Shown in pieces: positions 6,685 through 11,849 of a stretch of 11,849 nucleotides of DNA. The DNA lies in NCBI GenBank assembly GCA_027578815.1, contig JANBTH010000746.1, positions 1-11,849 on the forward strand, read 5' to 3'. Position 1 is the stretch's first letter; every line of letters starts with the position of its first letter. Below the pieces are notes generated by a model. That model searched no databases, was not told the origin of the DNA, and was given only the letters and a program-made list of their open reading frames with translations. Source of the stretch: Coemansia sp. RSA 1804 (taxonomy: Eukaryota; Kickxellomycota; Kickxellomycetes; Kickxellales; Kickxellaceae). The position numbers and the translations under genes are program-made.

Positions 6685-8296
6685 CTAAGTGCGCTCCAGG
6701 GCATGCGCCAGCTCCGATGACGCCTTGCGCACGGGCAGGGCCGGATCAAGCTTGGACGATATAACCATCTCGGTGTAGTAGTAGTTGATCTGGCGCCGCA
6801 TCTCGATGGTGGTGACGCGCAGATGCGGCTGGAGCACCATCAGGATGTTCAGGAATGTCAGGCGCGTGGTGGCGTTCATCCTGTTTGCCGCCACAACCTC
6901 AGGCCGAGAAGCCGCGCCGCTGCTTGCTGCTGGGAGCCTACTGCCGCCAGCGGCGAAGCCAGAAGAAGAAGCAGCAGCAGCGGTGCCAGCGCCCCGGTTG
7001 TGGTGGCTGTCGGGCGGATATCCCAGCATGCGCATGCCGGCGTGGTCGCGGCCAGCAAGGCCGCTGCAGTTGAGGTAGCGATCCATCAGCATAACCCAGA
7101 GACAGTCGGTGCTGACGTCGCCAGCGCCCATGCATGCTCGCGGGAAGGCAGGCACATGCAGGCGCACAAGGCTGTTGAATGTCGCCGCATACATGTCGAG
7201 CGTGGTGGAGCTGGTTGACAGATTCAGCAGCGGCCGCGCAAGCTCGCTCCAGCCCTCTGCCGAGTGATGCTCGCTGGTCAGGCTGGGCACAATGTCCGCA
7301 GGCGCCGTGCGCGTCCACTCGAGCAGCGCACGAATCGCCATCCCGCACCAGCGCTCGCGCGAGATCAGCTTCACCACCAGCTCAAACGCATTGACCTCCT
7401 TCAGCACGCGGCAGCACCCGGGTCCGCCGCCAGCCATGCCCAGTATTATCAGCCGTCCGCATCTGGACAATGCCACCGCATCCCGCAGCTGCGCGTACTC
7501 CATGGCCGTGGTCACAAGAAGCGGATACTGCGTGGCCATCTTCCGCTGCCGATCCATCGAGCTGCTGCACAGGCGCAGCACCGTTGTTATAACGTACTCG
7601 CGGTACGCGCGCGCCGACTGCGACTTGAGAAGCGACACGCACACGGAGAACACGCCAGCGCTGTCCAGCACATCGAGACTCATCGGGTTCTTTGACAGAT
7701 ACCGCACGCCGTGGATGATGAGCACAACGGCCTTGCGCGGATACTGGTGCAGATGCGCAAAGATCGACGCCAGCATCCCGGACTCGCACATCTGGTCTTG
7801 CAACACATCGATCCGACGCACCAGCTCGTTGAACAGCCGACTTGCAACCATCAGCACCTCGCCGACTACGTGGTACACGCGATCCGCCGGCGACGGCTGG
7901 CTGCTGCTGTTGTTTCCGCCGTCCGAGCCCGCCACGCTCGACCGTCCGCTTGGCGGCGGCTGGCACGCCTCGCCGTACTTGGAGAAGACGCGCCCCAGCA
8001 GCTGCGGCATGCGCGACTGCAGCAGGAGGTCGCCGATATCCGAAGACGTCAGCTCTGACGGCATCGCCTTGGTTATGATAAGTGATATCAGCGACGTCAG
8101 CACGCGCGACAGATGTATTGCTGCAACCGCCACATCCAGCTCAGTCAGCGCACTAGCCGCCACGCAGAGCACTGATATCCCGTCGCATGCAAGCAGCATC
8201 TGGATCGGCGCTGGGTCCTCGGATCTGCACAGCCGACTGACAAAACTTGTAGCCTCGCCCTGGAGCTCGCCTGCCGAGCTGAACGACTGTTGATAC

Positions 8297-8328
<32 letters not shown>

Positions 8329-10967
8329 TTGTTGTTGGCGCTGCATGACCGGCAGAAGAAGCGGCAGGATCCCATGCAGACAGAAGATGCGGGTGTAGCG
8401 GATGTCCATGTGGCACAGACGATTGACAAGTATTAGAAGGCTCTTGAGCGCATTGCCGTTCTTCTGGTGTGCTCGCACTGCATCGGTGATCGAGCGGACT
8501 CGCCAGTCCTGGCTGATAGAGAACACACCCCTGCCGTCCCGCAGAAGCGAGACCAGTTGCTGGCATCGATACACGACCATGTCCTCCTGACTTGTATTGC
8601 GCAGCTCCGATACGAGACTGCCAATGTCCTGCACCCACCGGATTTCCGTCTCTCGCCGCAGCCGCTCCTCCGACTCCCTGCTTGGAAATCCAGGGTGGAC
8701 GGGCTCCCCTGCTTCATTGCTCCGCACACGCGACTGTGACAGTCTCTGCTGCTCGTGCTGCACCTGTTCTTGTTGCTGCTGGTGCTGCTTTGCTTGCTGC
8801 TGGAATTGATGTTGTTGATGCTGCTGCTGTTGCTGTTGAAAGTAGCCAGGCAGACTGTCGCAGGAAACAGAGGGTGTGTCTGTCCCAACCGATCCCGAGT
8901 CATGCAGGTCAGCCAACGAGCTAAACAGATTCTGACTGGCAACCGCAGGCGGTGCCACTTCCTGCCGCAGTCCCAGTGATGGCCGCTTTGACGAGGAAGA
9001 AGACGCCACAGCTGCTGCCTGCGACACCACAGGATCAGACATCGCATCCAACCTAACGTCCGACGCACTGGCATAGTAAGGCGAGATGGCAGATGTGCGC
9101 ACAGCCTCTGCATGCGCTATGTTGTCAGCAAACGGCGGCTCGTGGGATAATGCGGCTGCGTCGTCGTCGCGCTCGCCGTAGCTGCTGAAGAGATCGTACT
9201 CTGGCCCACTCCGGGTTTTCCTACGCACATGCATCTGTGGCGACGAGGGGCTTGCATGTAAGCGCAGATGTGCAGCAGTCTCCTGCGTGGCCACCGAATC
9301 GGACGCTGTGCGCTCCACCGGTGCTGGCATCGACGATATGACGTCGGCATCCTGTGCATCCGAGGTCGTGCTGAGCGAATGTTTTCGCGGCCCCAAGGCT
9401 GGCGACATTGGCGCAGCAATTGAATGCGGACCAACAATGCTTGGCCGCGACCTGCCTTTCAGCTGAAGCGCATCCAGGTTCTCAAACGCGTTGTCCCAGT
9501 CGTCGCTGCTATCTTCCTCGTATGCTGCAATAGACGAGACCGTTCGTCGAGAGGTGTTTTCGTTTGACGTCGATATTCCCATCGACGACAACCCCGCGAT
9601 TGCGCCAGCAATGTCCTCTCGCGTGCGGGAGGAGCTGTAGCTGTTGTTGATGTTGCCGCTGAGGTTGTTGTAGCTGCTGCTGTTGCTGCCCTGGTGGTGG
9701 TGGTGGTGATGATGATGGAGGATGTTGTTCTGGTAGTACTGGTGGCTCTTGTTCTCGTAGTTTCCGCTGCTGCCTATACTGCTGCCGTAGTTCTGGGCGC
9801 TGCTGCTTTTGCTGGCAATGTGCTCCAGACCGCCGTGCCCGTGTATGCTGAACCGTTTTACATCGCGGGGCGACGAATTCTGCAGCACAAGATTCCACTG
9901 GGCGACGGCGCGGATGTCCTGTTCGTAATTGTCCTGCGGCTGGCCCTCTCCTTCTCTCTCGCGCAGACACGAGTGGATCCACTCGTGCTCGCGCAGTTCG
10001 CTTGCTGGTGCGCGCGCCGATGGAACATGGACCAGACATTTCGATAGGAAGTCACGAAGCAGCGCCGAAATGTTGGATGGAAACGGTGGATGCTCGTCCT
10101 GACCAATGCGGAACATTGCAGCCATTGGCGGGAGATCCTGGTACGGTGCCTTTCCGTCGACAAGCTGCACAATGGTGCATCCAAGGCTCCAGATATCGGA
10201 GGCAGCAGTAGCTCCCTTGAGCTGCAAGACCTCGGGGGCAATCCAATAGGGCGATCCAACCACAGTGTCCAGTCCATTCTGGATCCTGGCAACGCCAAAG
10301 TCGGCAAGCTTCACCACCCCGTCCTTGAGCAGCAGAATGTTTCCAGGCTTGATGTCGCGATGGAGGATGGCGTTGTTGTGTAGATACGACAGTCCATCGA
10401 GGATCTGGGCCACGTAGACGCCCACGAGATTCTCGGGAAACTTGCTGAACTTGCGCAGGATGTTTTGCAACGATCCGCCCTCGCAGTACTCGAGGATAAT
10501 GTCCAGCTCCTGCTCCGTCTGCTCGTACCCGATGTATTTGACAATGTTGCGATGGTTCAGGTCTCGCAGAACATCGATTTCCTTGCGTGCCACCTCGATC
10601 TCATCGTATGAGCTAAACCCCTCTTTGCGTATCTGCTTGATGGCCACTACTTCGCCAGTCCGTAGATTCAGTCCACGATATACAGACCCTGCTGCTCCTT
10701 TGCCAATGATATCGCCGAGTTGCTATCCATGTTCGACGTGTAATATATTACCAAATGGAAAAGGCATTTTGTATGTTTGTTGGGGACAAAAACATATTTC
10801 AAATATTGCAAATGTAAATAGATTTACAAACAGGTTGTTTAGCATAAATCCCAAGAAAGAGTGCGTTTGTTTCTTTCTCTTCTCTTTTTCACATGGGAGA
10901 AGAGAAATAAGATATACTGAATGTTATTCTAGCTTACGTATTGTCCAATTCGGCGCTCGTCGCCCAT
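6685..10967 (-). CDS. Cdc7/SepH/Cdc15-family septation kinase (two exons)
   Basis: Predicted 1355-aa Ser/Thr kinase encoded by complement(join(6685..10722,10938..10967)). Relatives (S. pombe Cdc7, A. nidulans SepH, yeast Cdc15, plant MAP3K-epsilon) act below the Spg1/Tem1 GTPase in the septation/mitotic-exit network. Exon 1 gives MGDERRIGQY, is preceded by an in-frame TAA and ends at a GTAAGC donor. Exon 2 resumes in phase 0 as QLGDIIGKGAAGSVYRGL, completing the glycine loop. The kinase domain is about 10-260: Lys39 (VAIK), Glu58, HRDIKPGN (131-138), DFG (151-153) and GSPYWIAPEV (166-175). A low-complexity middle follows, with eight His (346-353), an acidic SSDDWDNAFENLDAL block near 410-425 and a Gln/His-rich stretch around 640-670. 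Residues from about 700 to 1320 are helical, ARM-like repeats (for example FNELVRRIDVLQDQMCESGM), as in SepH, interrupted by 14 Gln (806-819). Length is close to SepH. Kinase family is firm; the exact orthologue name is less so, so no symbol is given. Confidence 0.92.
8296..8337 (-). repeat. CAG/CAA tract encoding 14 Gln
   Basis: Fourteen consecutive Gln codons (10 CAG, 4 CAA, with seven CAG in one uninterrupted block) encode kinase residues 806-819. The tract sits within the ARM-like region, not in the disordered linker, and is a likely polymorphic microsatellite. Confidence 0.85.
8746..8840 (-). repeat. Gln/His-rich coding repeat
   Basis: Imperfect CAG/CAA/CAC/CAT sequence encodes a Gln-dominated stretch with scattered His and Glu in the kinase linker, just before the ARM-like part. 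It is an interrupted repeat and so is likely more stable than the pure tracts. Confidence 0.75.
9694..9717 (-). repeat. CAT/CAC tract encoding 8 His
   Basis: Three CAT then five CAC codons encode His346-353 of the kinase, in an Asn/Ser/Tyr-rich linker after the catalytic domain. Use of both codons suggests some selection for His, but slippage in the CAC part is possible. Confidence 0.8.
10723..10937 (-). other. Intron 1 of the kinase gene
   Basis: A 215-nt GT-AG intron. The donor is TAC|GTAAGC (10937 down to 10932) and the acceptor is GATAG|CAACTC (10723/10722). Joining restores a continuous glycine loop in phase 0, while reading through meets a TAG immediately before QLGD. A CTAAAC branch-like sequence lies far upstream (about 10841) and no strong branch site is close to the acceptor. 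Confidence 0.85.
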
Positions 10968-11849
10968 TTTAAGCCAGGCTTAGCGTGCGCGAGTGGAAGC
11001 GAGAACGGCGTTAATGCAGAATGCCAGAGAATGGGAAAGAATGTGGAAGAAGAAAATAAAGAAAAATAGAAACGCTGACGGCGCATGCAAACTGACCGAA
11101 TGCGCTGTGTTCCAAGGCTTGCCTAGCTATTGCTTTTGTTTTTTGCTATTTGCTGACAAGGGTTGGTAGACGAGAGAAATAAAGAGAGCCCAAAAAACTA
11201 CTTTAAAAACCTAGTAGAAAAATAAACAATACGAAAGCAAAAAAAGGAGACTTGCAAAAAAAACAGACAACAAAGAGTGCGTAGAATGAAAGTGACAACA
11301 ATAGACTATTGCTGCCTCACGCTACAGACAGGGCAGCACTAATACCAGCACCAGCACCAACAATTAGAGAGAAAAAGGAAACCCCGGCAAAATAGGGGGA
11401 ATAGGATTTTGTTGGTACAGCAAAGAGTAACGAGAAGATGGAAAGGAAAAAAGGGGTGGGGAAGAAAGTAACTGGGAATGAAAAGGAAAAAAGTCGGAAA
11501 GAGAAAATGGACTAAACATTAGCATGGATGGTAGCAATAGTAGCAGCTAGCCATTTCTGGGAGAAACGAAAAAGGGGGGATTGCTACTCACGCTGAGGCA
11601 GGACGAAACCGACATCTCGACATGTTGAGAGTTTTGGAGACAGGGCTTGGCAGATTGCGCAGATGTGGTATGGATTTGTTAGTGGTCCAACTAACGACTG
11701 TCGCTCAGGGGGGGATGAAGACGGAGGCAACACCGCATTCAGTTCTTTGGACGATGCTGCACATGGAACATCATCTGCATGTGTCCCGTCTTTTGCCTGA
11801 TGTGCACTTCCTCCTTACTCTGGCAGGGATCCCGCGGAGTAAGGCAGGT
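10968..11849 (-). promoter_or_regulatory. Kinase upstream region, pyrimidine-rich on its strand
   Basis: About 880 bp with no gene that I can support. Between roughly 11030 and 11580 the plus strand is strongly purine-rich, so the kinase's own strand is CT-rich, like the leaders of the other genes here but much longer. It therefore probably contains the kinase promoter and a long 5' UTR. Minus-strand GTGAGTAGC at 11591-11583 is a strong splice-donor match, with possible acceptors at 11512 and 11472. A plus-strand frame from 11622 stays open to the window edge (76 codons) but shows no domain. No tRNA or inverted repeat was recognised. Confidence 0.45.

Noticed and set aside
7292..8293. 333-aa open frame antisense to the kinase
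   Set aside because: It lies opposite conserved ARM-like coding sequence and has a Ser/Arg-rich product without a family signature.
10645..10647. GTG at 10647 as the kinase start
   Set aside because: It removes the glycine loop; the spliced micro-exon supplies an ATG and the missing loop.

Overview
This window is nuclear DNA from a fungus. Evidence: a Rud3-type Arf-binding golgin, a Cdc7/SepH-type septation kinase with armadillo-like repeats, a YIF1 orthologue, a mitochondrial glutaryl-CoA dehydrogenase, a canonical GT-AG intron, AATAAA signals, pyrimidine-rich leaders and the standard genetic code. Introns are scarce (one is needed across five genes), intergenic DNA is short, and poly-Gln/poly-His tracts are common. 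This fits an intron-poor early-diverging lineage (for example Kickxellomycotina) better than a typical filamentous ascomycete. That placement is inference without any database search.

Layout, left to right: (1) 1-226, promoter and CT-rich leader; 227-1246 (+), YIF1. (2) 1541-1756 (-), a 71-aa secreted six-cysteine protein, convergent with YIF1. (3) 1757-2950, a non-coding divergent promoter region holding a 16-bp direct repeat. (4) 2951-4948 (+), Rud3/GMAP-210-like coiled-coil golgin ending in a GRAB domain. (5) 4949-5287, AATAAA of the golgin gene and a TATA-containing promoter; 5288-6601 (+), glutaryl-CoA dehydrogenase. (6) 6685-10967 (-), Cdc7/SepH/Cdc15-family kinase, tail-to-tail with the dehydrogenase (83 bp apart). 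Its first exon is only 30 nt long and lies across a 215-nt intron; without it the open frame lacks the ATP-binding glycine loop. (7) 10968-11849, the kinase's pyrimidine-rich upstream region, with a possible extra intron and no supported gene.

The genes do not form one pathway. YIF1 and the golgin both act at the ER-Golgi interface (COPII vesicle and cis-Golgi steps). The dehydrogenase works in mitochondrial lysine/tryptophan catabolism. The kinase links mitotic exit to septation. The small cysteine-rich protein is secreted and of unknown role. I found no mobile element, CRISPR array, tRNA or rRNA. The points most worth following are the hidden micro-exon and unusual active-site residues of the kinase, the uncharacterised secreted protein, and the golgin's conserved-looking tail.
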